Positions 1 through 7,354 of a DNA stretch of 10,878 nt are shown piece by piece. Source of the stretch: Clostridia bacterium (GTDB lineage: Bacteria > Bacillota > Clostridia > Peptostreptococcales > Anaerovoracaceae); the NCBI GenBank assembly GCA_024403005.1, contig JAKSSQ010000046.1, forward strand, positions 1 through 10,878. The letters run 5' to 3'. The notes beneath the pieces were generated by a model. That model searched no databases, had not been told where the DNA came from, and saw only the letters and a list, made by a program, of their open reading frames with translations. The position numbers and the translations under genes were made by a program. Position 1 is the first letter of the stretch, and each line of letters begins with the position of its first letter.

Positions 1-371
1 AACTTTACGGACTTAAGGTTATCGACAGACAGATTAACGAAGGCCGCGAAAATACCACAAGATTCGCAGTATTCTCCACCGCTCAGGAAAAGCCCGCTAA
101 GACCGAATTCGGTACATCCATCCTCATGTTTACAGTACTGGACGAAGCCGGTTCTCTTGCAAAGGCCATTAAGGCCCTGGGCGACCACGGCTACAACATG
201 AGAGTTTTAAGAAGCCGCCCCTTAAAGGATCTGTCCTGGCACTATTACTTCTACGCAGAAGCAGAAGGCCACATTTCCGACGAAAACAGCAAGGAATTAA
301 TCGATGCTCTCGCAGAAAACTGCAAGCAATTTAAGATTGTCGGCACCTTCGGACCCGACGTGCAGTTATAA
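1..371 (+). CDS. pheA: Prephenate dehydratase, C-terminal part (5' end outside window)
   Basis: The enzyme converts prephenate to phenylpyruvate in the phenylalanine branch. The reading frame is open from base 3, so the gene starts upstream of the window; about 122 residues are seen. The segment NEGRENTTRFAVF is the end of the catalytic domain and contains the family Thr-Arg-Phe signature. It is followed by an ACT regulatory domain: ILMFTVLDEAGSLAKAIKAL, then NMRVLRSRPLKDLSWHYYFY. The usual GALV and ESRP phenylalanine-binding motifs appear as GSLA and RSRP. The frame ends with TAA at 369-371, overlapping the aroB ribosome binding site by one base, so translation of the two is probably coupled. 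A chorismate mutase domain may be fused at the unseen N-terminus, because no other gene here carries one; this is inference. The internal ATG at 126 lies inside the conserved domain and is not the true start. Confidence 0.93.
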   Translation, partial: LYGLKVIDRQINEGRENTTRFAVFSTAQEKPAKTEFGTSILMFTVLDEAGSLAKAIKALGDHGYNMRVLRSRPLKDLSWHYYFYAEAEGHISDENSKELIDALAENCKQFKIVGTFGPDVQL

Positions 372-376
372 GGAGG
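371..376 (+). promoter_or_regulatory. Ribosome binding site that fixes the TTG start of aroB
   Basis: A perfect AGGAGG lies five bases before TTG at 382-384 and overlaps the last base of the pheA stop codon. No ATG or GTG in the aroB frame is placed better, so this site decides the start. Confidence 0.85.
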
Positions 377-381
377 CTGTT

Positions 382-1395
382 TTGAGAACTAAAGTAAATC
401 TGGCAGCTGCCAGCTACGAAATTTTAATAGAAAGAGGCTGCCTCAATAAGGCAGGCGAAGAGCTGGATCTTAAGAGAAAGGTCATGATCGTAACCGACGA
501 AGGCGTTCCCGCAGAATACGCAAAGTGCGTTGCAGAGCAGTGCGAACAGCCATACATCGTAACCGTAGGCCAGGGTGAAGCCAATAAAACCATGGAAAGC
601 CTGCAGAAAATCCTGATGGAAATGCTGGAAAACGGCTTTTCCAGAAAGGACTGCGTAGTTGCGGTAGGCGGAGGCATGGTAGGAGATCTAGCAGGTTTCT
701 CCGCTGCAAGCTACATGCGCGGCATAGATTTTTACAACATCCCCACTACGGTTCTTTCCCAGGTGGATTCCTCCATCGGCGGCAAGACCGGCATAAACTT
801 TGGTGGGGTCAAGAATATAGTAGGCGCCTTCTGGCAGCCTAAAAAGGTCCTTATTGACACGGATACAACCGCAAGCCTTACAAAGCGCGAAGTTGCGGCA
901 GGCCTGGCAGAATCCTTTAAGATGAGCGCCTGCCTGGATCCGGAGCTCTTCGAAGAGTTCGAAACCGTAGACGTTTTCGAGCAGCTGGACCACATCGTGC
1001 ACAGAGCCATCGAATCCAAGCGCAGAGTAGTAGAAGAGGACGAAAGAGAAACAGGCCTTCGCAAGGTTCTGAATTTCGGTCACACTCTGGGCCACGGCAT
1101 CGAAGTTGCCTGCGGCGAAAGCCTTTACCACGGCGAATGCGTTGCCATCGGCATGATGCCAATGTGCAGCCCTCAGCTTAAGGAAAGAATGCTTAAAGTA
1201 TACGAAAAGCTGGGCCTTCCCAGCGAAACAGCTTTCGACGAAAAGAAGGCTCTGGAAGCCATTACCCACGATAAAAAGGGTGCTTCCGGCGGTGTAAGCG
1301 CAGTTCTTGTAAGCGCTCCCGGCGAATTTGAGTTTAAGAAGATGTCCTACGAAGAACTGGGTGAAAGATTATCCCTGGTTAACAGCAGAGCTTAG
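382..1395 (+). CDS. aroB: 3-dehydroquinate synthase
   Basis: This cytoplasmic NAD- and divalent-metal-dependent enzyme cyclises DAHP to 3-dehydroquinate, the second shikimate step. With the TTG start the protein has 337 residues, slightly short for a family usually around 350-360. The NAD-binding GGGMVGDLAGF is at about residues 96-106, and PTTVLSQVDSSIGGKTGIN at 121-139 is the family hallmark. Expected metal ligands are present: Glu177 in GLAE, His234 in NFGHTLGH and His250 in YHGE. The ERETGLR segment is near 221-227. An upstream in-frame start at 304 would run deep into pheA and adds non-conserved sequence, so it was rejected in favour of TTG 382 with its AGGAGG. The gene follows pheA after 10 bases and precedes aroC after 18 bases. 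A TTG start may lower its output relative to its neighbours, which is inference. Confidence 0.97.
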   Translation: MRTKVNLAAASYEILIERGCLNKAGEELDLKRKVMIVTDEGVPAEYAKCVAEQCEQPYIVTVGQGEANKTMESLQKILMEMLENGFSRKDCVVAVGGGMVGDLAGFSAASYMRGIDFYNIPTTVLSQVDSSIGGKTGINFGGVKNIVGAFWQPKKVLIDTDTTASLTKREVAAGLAESFKMSACLDPELFEEFETVDVFEQLDHIVHRAIESKRRVVEEDERETGLRKVLNFGHTLGHGIEVACGESLYHGECVAIGMMPMCSPQLKERMLKVYEKLGLPSETAFDEKKALEAITHDKKGASGGVSAVLVSAPGEFEFKKMSYEELGERLSLVNSRA

Positions 1396-1413
1396 GCTCG
1401 GGAAGGATAAACC

Positions 1414-2514
1414 ATGAAGAATACATACGGCAGCAGCCTTCAGATTACACTGTTTGGCGAAAGCCACGGCCCCTATATCGGTGCAGTTCTCGACGGTCTT
1501 GCACCCGGGCTTCCAATCGATGAAGACTTCATTAAGCACCAGCTTAGCCTGCGCCGCCCCTCCGGAAAAATTTCCACGGCAAGGGTAGAGGCAGACGAAT
1601 ATACGATTGCCAGCGGCATGTACAAGGGCAAGGCCACAGGTACACCGCTCACCATAATTATCCCCAACAGCTCTCAGCACAGCACGGACTACGAAAAGGC
1701 TGAAAGGCTTGCAAGGCCCGGCCATGCAGACTACGCTGCAAGCTGCAAATATCACGGTTTCGAAGATTTCCGCGGCGGTGGACACTTCAGCGGCAGAATT
1801 ACCGCAGCTCTGGTAGCAGCAGGAGCCATTGCGATTAAGGCTCTTGAAAGTAAGGGCATCTATATCGGAAGCCACGTTTTAAGCTGCGGCGGAGTTAAGG
1901 ATGATGGGTTCACGCCCACAGTTGAAGAAATCAAAGCCCTTGGAGACAAGGCTTTTGCAGTTATAAACGACGCTAAAGAAGCCGAAATGAAGGCGGTTAT
2001 CGAAGCTGCAGCTGCTGAAGGCGATAGCGTAGGCGGAATCCTGGAAACAGCTGTAATCGGCATGCCTGCAGGCGTCGGTGAACCCTGGTTCGACTCCATC
2101 GAAAGCATGCTTTCTCACGCGCTCTTCAGCATTCCCGCAATTAAGGGCGTGCAGTTCGGCGCAGGTTTCGACATGGCAGACTGCAGAGGAAGCCAGTATA
2201 ACGATGCGCTCCGCAAGGGCGAAAGCGGTGCATATACCGAAACCAACAACAACGGCGGCATTAACGGCGGAATCACAAACGGAATGCCCATAACTTTCCG
2301 CTGCGCAGTTAAGCCCACACCGTCCATCTTTAAAGAACAGAAGACTATTAATCTTATAACCGGCGAAAACGCAGACCTGTCCCTTAAAGGACGCCACGAC
2401 CCGGCAATTATCCACAGAGCGAGAATAGTAGTGGACAGCATGGCCGCTATAGTGCTTTACGACATCCTGGCAGGACGCTTTGGAACAGACTGGTTTGGAG
2501 GCGAATGCAGATGA
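1414..2514 (+). CDS. aroC: Chorismate synthase
   Basis: The enzyme removes phosphate and a proton from EPSP to give chorismate, using reduced FMN; it is the seventh and last shikimate step. The protein has 366 residues, normal for the family. The N-terminal FGESHGPYIGAVLDG carries the conserved active-site His18, LRRPSGK lies at about 46-52, RPGHADY at 101-107, and FRGGGHFSGRITAALVAAGA at 119-138. The HFSGR version replaces the RSSAR seen in E. coli, a variant known from Firmicutes. The C-terminal KGRHDPAIIHRARIVVDSMA is the last family signature. GGAAGG at 1401-1406 is seven bases before the ATG. The stop codon TGA overlaps the next gene's start as ATGA at 2511-2514. Reduced flavin must come from elsewhere, because no flavin reductase domain is seen in this single-domain protein. 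Confidence 0.97.
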   Translation: MKNTYGSSLQITLFGESHGPYIGAVLDGLAPGLPIDEDFIKHQLSLRRPSGKISTARVEADEYTIASGMYKGKATGTPLTIIIPNSSQHSTDYEKAERLARPGHADYAASCKYHGFEDFRGGGHFSGRITAALVAAGAIAIKALESKGIYIGSHVLSCGGVKDDGFTPTVEEIKALGDKAFAVINDAKEAEMKAVIEAAAAEGDSVGGILETAVIGMPAGVGEPWFDSIESMLSHALFSIPAIKGVQFGAGFDMADCRGSQYNDALRKGESGAYTETNNNGGINGGITNGMPITFRCAVKPTPSIFKEQKTINLITGENADLSLKGRHDPAIIHRARIVVDSMAAIVLYDILAGRFGTDWFGGECR

Positions 2515-3755
2515 AATACGGTCTTATAGGCGAAAAACTGGGGCATAGCTACTCCAAAATAATCCACGGACAGATTGCAGACTACGAATACGAACTCAAG
2601 GAAATTCCAAGAGACGGTCTGGATGCCTTCATGAAGGCAAAAGATTTCCTTGGAATTAACGTCACGATTCCCTACAAGCAGGACGTAATCCCTTATCTGG
2701 ACGAAATCGATTCTGCCGCTGCTGCAATCGGCGCAGTGAACACAATTGTCAACAAAAACGGCAAGCTTTACGGCTACAATACGGACTTTTACGGACTTAA
2801 ATCCTTAATCCTTCGCATGGGCCTGGATATGAAGGGCGGCAAGGTTCTGATTCTTGGAACCGGTGGCACAAGCAAGACCGCTAAGGCCGTTGCAGAAGAT
2901 CTGGGCGCTGCAAGCGTAACAAAGGTAAGCAGAAGCGGATCGGACGGAGCGATTACCTACGAAGCAGCTTACGAAAGCTGCGGCGATGCGGATTTCGTAA
3001 TCAACACGACTCCCTGCGGAATGTATCCGAAGGAAGATGCGTCCCCTCTGGACCTTTCCCGTTTTAAGGCCCTAAAAGGCGCCGTAGACGTTATTTATAA
3101 TCCGGACAGGACAAAACTCATCCTCCAGGCTAAAAGCCTCGGAATTAAAGGATCTGGGGGCTTATACATGCTTGTAATGCAGGCAGTAAGGGCTGCGGAA
3201 CTCTTTATGGATAAAGACATAGACAAATCCATTGGCGTCACCATATACAAGCATATTAAAGCCCAGAAGCAGAACGTGTGCCTCATAGGCATGCCGGCAA
3301 GCGGAAAGACAACTGCAGGCAAGGTTCTGGCAGAAAAGCTTGGCTACGAATTCATGGACACAGACGTGCTTCTGGAAGCAAAAGCCGGAAGAACGATTAA
3401 GAATATCGTCGAAACCGACGGCGAGCTCTGCTTCCGCAACCTGGAAACAGAAGCAATTAAAGAAGCTGCAAGCGGTGCGAACCGCGTGATCGCAACGGGC
3501 GGCGGCGCAATGCTGCGCATGGAAAACGTGGAAACCCTCATGAAGAACGGCACAGTCGTTTTCCTGGACAGACCCGTGGAAGAATTGGCTCCCACCGGCG
3601 ACAGACCCCTGGGCAACACCAAGGAAAAAATCCTCAACCTCTACGAAGTGCGCTATCCTCTTTACTGCGAAAGATGCGACTTCAAAGTGGATGTAAAGGG
3701 CAGCCCCGCAGATGTGGCAGAAGAAATTATAAGGAGATTATCCGATGAAAATTAA
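2511..3755 (+). CDS. aroE-aroK: Bifunctional shikimate dehydrogenase / shikimate kinase
   Basis: One 414-residue chain carries two shikimate pathway enzymes. Residues 1 to about 252 are AroE: the shikimate-binding GEKLGHSYSK at 7-16, NVTIPYK with catalytic Lys56, YNTDFYG with catalytic Asp92, the nucleotide loop GTGGT at 116-120, and the terminal GGLYMLVMQA at 216-225. Residues about 255-414 are AroK: Walker A GMPASGKT at 260-267, DTD at 283-285, GELCFRNLE at 304-312, TGGGA at 329-333, the lid PTGDRPLG at 361-368, and Arg381 in EVRYPLY. The two reactions are consecutive only in name, as they bracket shikimate: dehydroshikimate to shikimate to shikimate-3-phosphate. Two ATGs are possible, 2505 and 2511. 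The second is preferred because it forms the ATGA junction with aroC and lies nine bases from GGAGG at 2497-2501. The frame is continuous through the linker, so the fusion looks genuine. Confidence 0.95.
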   Translation: MKYGLIGEKLGHSYSKIIHGQIADYEYELKEIPRDGLDAFMKAKDFLGINVTIPYKQDVIPYLDEIDSAAAAIGAVNTIVNKNGKLYGYNTDFYGLKSLILRMGLDMKGGKVLILGTGGTSKTAKAVAEDLGAASVTKVSRSGSDGAITYEAAYESCGDADFVINTTPCGMYPKEDASPLDLSRFKALKGAVDVIYNPDRTKLILQAKSLGIKGSGGLYMLVMQAVRAAELFMDKDIDKSIGVTIYKHIKAQKQNVCLIGMPASGKTTAGKVLAEKLGYEFMDTDVLLEAKAGRTIKNIVETDGELCFRNLETEAIKEAASGANRVIATGGGAMLRMENVETLMKNGTVVFLDRPVEELAPTGDRPLGNTKEKILNLYEVRYPLYCERCDFKVDVKGSPADVAEEIIRRLSDEN

Positions 3756-4179
3756 GGTGCTTAACGGACCCAACATAAACATGGTTGGCATAAGAGAACC
3801 GGGCGTTTACGGCAGTGAAACCTATGCGGATTTAATCAGAAAAGTGGAAGAACACGCTAAGGAACTTGGCATCGAAGTGGAATGCCTGCAGTCCAACCAC
3901 GAAGGCACTCTGGTAGACTGGATTCAGGAATCCATGGGCAACACAGACGGCTTTGTGTTCAATCCGGCAGCTTACACTCACACAAGCGTAGCCATTCTGG
4001 ACGCTGTTAAAGCTGTAAAAATCCCCTGCGTAGAGGTCCACATCTCCAAAGTAGAAGAAAGAGAAGACTTCAGACAGGTGAGTTACATAAGACAGGCTTG
4101 CGTAAAGACCATTACAGGCCACGGTCTGGACGGCTATCTGGAAGCCATGGATTACCTGGTAAACGAGGTGCTTAAGTAA
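3745..4179 (+). CDS. aroQ: 3-dehydroquinate dehydratase, type II
   Basis: The enzyme dehydrates 3-dehydroquinate to 3-dehydroshikimate, the third shikimate step. It is the small dodecameric type II form (trans elimination through an enolate), not the Schiff-base type I AroD. The protein has 144 residues, typical for type II. LNGPNINMVGIREPGVYG at 6-23 includes the expected catalytic Tyr22. QSNHEG is at 49-54, FNPAAYTHTS at 72-81 contains the substrate-binding Asn73, VEVHISKVEERE at 96-107 contains the catalytic His99, and GHGLDGYLEA ends the fold. The Ala in NPAAYTHTS stands where Gly is more common. AAGGAG at 3731-3736 lies eight bases before the ATG, and the first 11 bases overlap the end of aroE-aroK. 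The stop and the aroA start share one base (TAATG). Confidence 0.97.
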   Translation: MKIKVLNGPNINMVGIREPGVYGSETYADLIRKVEEHAKELGIEVECLQSNHEGTLVDWIQESMGNTDGFVFNPAAYTHTSVAILDAVKAVKIPCVEVHISKVEEREDFRQVSYIRQACVKTITGHGLDGYLEAMDYLVNEVLK

Positions 4180-5396
4180 TGGACGCGGTTATAAAGCCAT
4201 CTAAGGCCTTCGGAAGCATATCCGCTCCGCCTTCCAAGAGCATGGCTCACAGGTATATAATCTGTGCGGCTCTGGCAGAAGGCACCAGCGTTATAAGCAA
4301 TTTGGCAGGCTCGGAAGACATACTTGCGACTCTGGACTGCATTAAGGCTCTGGGCGCAGAAGTTGACTATAAAGGCGATTCTGCGGTAATTACAGGCATC
4401 GGCGGCAAGGAGCATGAACCCAATGCAGAGCTTTTCTGCAGGGAAAGCGGCAGCACTTTAAGGTTCTTTATTCCCATCGCTCTCGCTCTCGGAACCTCTG
4501 CAAAGTTCCACGGCAGCGAAACTTTAATGACAAGACCCATGTCCGTCTACGAAGATATCTGCAGAGAAAGAAATCTTTCTTTCGAACGCAAGGACGGTTG
4601 CATTTTAGTATCAGGCAAGCTTTCCAGCGGCGAATACGAATTCGCAGGAAACGTGAGCAGCCAGTTCGTAACAGGCCTGCTCTTTGCGCTTCCCATGCTG
4701 GAAGGCTGCAGCACCATAAAGCTTATACCTCCTGTGGAAAGCAGGTCGTACATTGGCCTCACGCTGCAGGCGCTCCGCGACTTCGGAATTAAGGCAGACT
4801 GGAAAGACGACTGCACTCTGAAAATTCCCGGCGGACAGGTCTATAAGCCTGTAAACTGCGCAGTGGAAGGGGATTGGTCCAATGCGGCTTTCCTGGACGT
4901 GTTTAACGTCCTCGGCGGAAGCGTGGAAGTTTCCGGTGTAAGAGAGGACAGCCTGCAGGGCGACAGAGTCTGCACAAAGCACTTCAGAAGCCTTGCTAAG
5001 GGCTTTGCGGAAATCGACATTACGGATTGTCCGGATCTGGGCCCCGTACTTATGGCGGCCGCTGCAGCTCTTAACGGCGGCGTCTTTACAGGAACAAAGC
5101 GCCTTGCCATTAAGGAAAGCAACAGAGGCCTGGTAATGTGCGAAGAATTAAAGGCTTTCGGCATTTCTTCCGACTTCGAAGAAGACAGAATTACGATATA
5201 TAAATCCGAACTTAAGGCTCCGAAGGAAGCAGTAGGAGGGCACAACGACCACAGAATCGTAATGTCCATGGCAACGCTTCTCTCCCTTACGGGCGGAACG
5301 GTAACCGGCGCTCAGGCTGTCCGCAAGAGTTTCCCCGATTACTTCGACAGGATTAAACAGCTTGGAATAGAGGTGGAATTCAATGGAATGGATTAA
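4179..5396 (+). CDS. aroA: 3-phosphoshikimate 1-carboxyvinyltransferase (EPSP synthase)
   Basis: The enzyme joins shikimate-3-phosphate and PEP to form EPSP, the sixth shikimate step and the glyphosate target. The protein has 405 residues, somewhat shorter than E. coli AroA (427). The N-terminal PPSKSMAHR (17-25) holds the PEP/S3P-binding Lys20 and Arg25. CRESGSTLRFFIP at 87-99 corresponds to the E. coli GNAGTAMRP loop: the key Gly is kept (Gly91) but the Pro after Arg is Phe96. NVSSQFVTGLL (158-168) is the S3P-binding SSQ. CPDLGP with Asp286, RLAIKESNR (308-316), HNDHRIVMSMA (355-365) and KSFPDYF (383-389) complete the active site. A GAGG at 4165-4168 is ten bases upstream, and the start overlaps the aroQ stop by one base, which suggests translational coupling. 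Stop overlaps tyrA by 14 bases. Confidence 0.97.
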   Translation: MDAVIKPSKAFGSISAPPSKSMAHRYIICAALAEGTSVISNLAGSEDILATLDCIKALGAEVDYKGDSAVITGIGGKEHEPNAELFCRESGSTLRFFIPIALALGTSAKFHGSETLMTRPMSVYEDICRERNLSFERKDGCILVSGKLSSGEYEFAGNVSSQFVTGLLFALPMLEGCSTIKLIPPVESRSYIGLTLQALRDFGIKADWKDDCTLKIPGGQVYKPVNCAVEGDWSNAAFLDVFNVLGGSVEVSGVREDSLQGDRVCTKHFRSLAKGFAEIDITDCPDLGPVLMAAAAALNGGVFTGTKRLAIKESNRGLVMCEELKAFGISSDFEEDRITIYKSELKAPKEAVGGHNDHRIVMSMATLLSLTGGTVTGAQAVRKSFPDYFDRIKQLGIEVEFNGMD

Positions 5397-6255
5397 TCAG
5401 AATAAAATACTCATAGTCGGTCTCGGTTTAATCGGCGGCGGCTATGCAAAGGCTTTAAGCAGAATCGGCTACGATGTATACGCAATCGACGCTAACCCGG
5501 ATTCCATCGGCTATGCAATAGACAACGGAATTATCCTGGACGGCTCCATCGAACCGACCCCCGAGCTTGTAGGCTCCGCAGATGCCGTTATTTTCGCCAT
5601 TTACCCCGACAGACTCGTTAAGTGGATAAAAGACTACCAGCAGTACTTTAAGCCCGGAATTCGCATTACAGACGTCACAGGCGTTAAGTGCAGCGTAGTA
5701 TACGACGTTCAGGCAATCTTAAGGGACGATGTGGAATTCATCGCCGCTCACCCCATGGCAGGCCGCGAAGTTTACGGCGTACGCAACAGTACAGAACGCA
5801 TTTTCCACGATGCAAACTACCTGGTTGTTCCCACAGAAAAGAACACACCGGAAGCAATTGAGTGGTGCAAGAGGCTGGGCAAGCTGATTGGCTTCAGAAA
5901 AGTATCCGTTTTAAGCCCGGAAGAACACGATAAGGCCATCGGTTACGTATCCCAGCTCACTCACGTTATCGCCGTTGCGCTCATGACATGCAACGACAAC
6001 AGACACCTTTCCGACTACACAGGCGACTCCTTCAGAGATCTTACCAGAATCGCCAGAATCAACGACGAAATGTGGAGCACGCTCTTCTTTATGAACAAAG
6101 ACGCACTTCTTCAGGAAATGAACATGTTCATAAACGAAATGACAAAGATGAGAGACCTCCTGCAAAGCGACGATGTAGAAGGCATGAGAGCTAAGTTAAG
6201 ATTATCAAACTACAGAAGATCCTGGTTTGATGACAATAAGAAAGAAGGCAAATAA
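5383..6255 (+). CDS. tyrA: Prephenate dehydrogenase (monofunctional)
   Basis: The enzyme oxidatively decarboxylates prephenate to 4-hydroxyphenylpyruvate in the tyrosine branch; arogenate as substrate cannot be excluded. The protein has 290 residues. The Rossmann loop GLGLIGGG is at 13-20, and Asp36 at the end of the second strand (VYAIDAN) favours NAD+ over NADP+. AAHPMAGRE carries the catalytic-site His, SQLTHVIAVAL the second conserved His, and GDSFRDLTRIA the C-terminal dimerisation-domain signature. There is neither a fused chorismate mutase nor a C-terminal ACT domain, so feedback by tyrosine is not predicted from domain content. GAGGTG at 5370-5375 lies seven bases before the ATG, inside aroA. 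The DAHP synthase gene follows after two bases. Confidence 0.95.
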   Translation: MEWINQNKILIVGLGLIGGGYAKALSRIGYDVYAIDANPDSIGYAIDNGIILDGSIEPTPELVGSADAVIFAIYPDRLVKWIKDYQQYFKPGIRITDVTGVKCSVVYDVQAILRDDVEFIAAHPMAGREVYGVRNSTERIFHDANYLVVPTEKNTPEAIEWCKRLGKLIGFRKVSVLSPEEHDKAIGYVSQLTHVIAVALMTCNDNRHLSDYTGDSFRDLTRIARINDEMWSTLFFMNKDALLQEMNMFINEMTKMRDLLQSDDVEGMRAKLRLSNYRRSWFDDNKKEGK

Positions 6256-6257
6256 TT

Positions 6258-7286
6258 ATGAATATGTTATTTGAAAGAAAACTCGCCATCCCCGTAGAAG
6301 TTAAGGAAATGTACCCCTTAACAGGTGCGATGAACGAGACTGTAGAAAAGTCCAGACGTGCAATTGCAGACATCTTCGAAGGCAAGGACGACAGAAAGAT
6401 CCTGGTAATCGGACCCTGCTCCGCAGACAACGAAGACAGCGTTATGGACTACATTTCCAGACTCTGCCCCGTACAGGAAAAGGTTAAGGACAAGATTTTA
6501 ATCGTTCCCAGAATCTACACAAACAAGCCCAGAACAACAGGCGACGGCTACAAGGGACTGGTTCACCAGCCTGACCCAACCGGCAAGCCCGACATGTTCA
6601 ACGGCATTATCGCTACAAGAAGAATCCACATGAGAGCTGTTGCGGAAACAGGTTTCGGCTGCGCTGACGAAATGCTCTATCCCGAAAACTACAAGTATCT
6701 GGACGACCTGCTCGCATACGTTGCAGTAGGTGCAAGATCCGTAGAAGACCAGCAGCACAGACTCACAGCCAGCGGCATCGAAACAGCTGTAGGCATGAAG
6801 AACCCCACATCCGGCGACTACTCCGTAATGATGAACGCAATCATGGCTGCTCAGCACTCCCACACATTCATCTACAGAGGCTGGGAAGCACATTCCATGG
6901 GCAACCCCCACGCACACGCAATCTTAAGAGGCTACACAAACGATCTGGGACAGACAAGACCCAACTACCACTACGAAGACCTGGTTCGTCTCTGCGACGT
7001 TTACGATTCCAAGGATCTGGCTAATCCGGCAGTTGTTATCGATACAAACCACGCTAACTCCGGCAAGGATCCGTTCCAGCAGCCCCGCATCATGAAGGAA
7101 GTAATCCACTCTGCAACCCCACACGAACGAATTGCAAACACGCTAAAGCACTCCATGGTAAAACCCTACATCGAAGATGGCGCTCAGAAGCCCGGAGACG
7201 GCTGCTACGGCAAGTCCATTACAGACGCTTGCCTCGGCTGGGAAAAGACTGAAAGACTCATCTACGAAGTAGCAGACATGCTCTAA
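6258..7286 (+). CDS. 3-deoxy-7-phosphoheptulonate (DAHP) synthase, type I
   Basis: The family condenses erythrose-4-phosphate and PEP to DAHP, the first committed shikimate step. The protein has 342 residues, close to E. coli AroG (350), with an N-terminal extension of about 45 residues of the kind that in AroG takes part in feedback control. GPCSAD at 52-57 gives metal ligand Cys54, NKPRTTGDGYKG at 89-100 the PEP-binding Lys90 and Arg92, GARSVEDQQHR at 158-168 a further phosphate site, ILRG at 222-225, IDTNHANSG with ligand His265, and YGKSITDAC with ligand Asp323. The fourth ligand, Glu302 in AroG (VMVESHLVEG), aligns with Lys302 here in SMVKPYIEDG. This is a striking departure in an otherwise intact protein. 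There is no fused chorismate mutase. AAGAAGG upstream is nine bases from the ATG. It is the last gene of the operon; aroF/aroG/aroH cannot be told apart, so no symbol is given. Confidence 0.93.
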   Translation: MNMLFERKLAIPVEVKEMYPLTGAMNETVEKSRRAIADIFEGKDDRKILVIGPCSADNEDSVMDYISRLCPVQEKVKDKILIVPRIYTNKPRTTGDGYKGLVHQPDPTGKPDMFNGIIATRRIHMRAVAETGFGCADEMLYPENYKYLDDLLAYVAVGARSVEDQQHRLTASGIETAVGMKNPTSGDYSVMMNAIMAAQHSHTFIYRGWEAHSMGNPHAHAILRGYTNDLGQTRPNYHYEDLVRLCDVYDSKDLANPAVVIDTNHANSGKDPFQQPRIMKEVIHSATPHERIANTLKHSMVKPYIEDGAQKPGDGCYGKSITDACLGWEKTERLIYEVADML

Positions 7287-7287
7287 G

Positions 7288-7343
7288 ATAATTTAAAAAA
7301 TCTTAAAATAGTACTTGCATTACAGATATATTTGTAGTAATAT
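7288..7343 (+). promoter_or_regulatory. Probable tRNA-Leu promoter with A/T-rich upstream element
   Basis: TTGCAT at 7315-7320 and TAATAT at 7338-7343 are separated by 17 bases, and an A/T-rich tract at 7288-7310 resembles an UP element of stable-RNA promoters. The -10 would end 11 bases before the mature tRNA 5' end. Matches to consensus are only partial (TTG of the -35, four of six for the -10). No convincing terminator separates the DAHP synthase gene from this point, so read-through from the aromatic operon is also possible. Confidence 0.5.
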
Positions 7344-7349
7344 ATCTGT
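7322..7349. repeat. Perfect 11-bp inverted repeat over the tRNA-Leu promoter
   Basis: ACAGATATATT (7322-7332) is exactly complementary to AATATATCTGT (7339-7349), leaving a six-base centre TGTAGT. The repeat covers the promoter spacer and the putative -10 and ends five bases before the tRNA. It has no following T-run, so it is not an intrinsic terminator. It could be an operator or, in read-through RNA, a hairpin that helps processing. Both roles are inference. Confidence 0.75.
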
Positions 7350-7354
7350 GTTGC

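Noticed and set aside
304..381. Upstream start of aroB inside pheA
   Set aside because: It would overlap the conserved ACT domain by dozens of bases, and the AGGAGG points to TTG 382.
7322..7349. Inverted repeat as the terminator of the aromatic operon
   Set aside because: The stem is AT-rich and no T-run follows; the clear terminator is the one after the tRNA.
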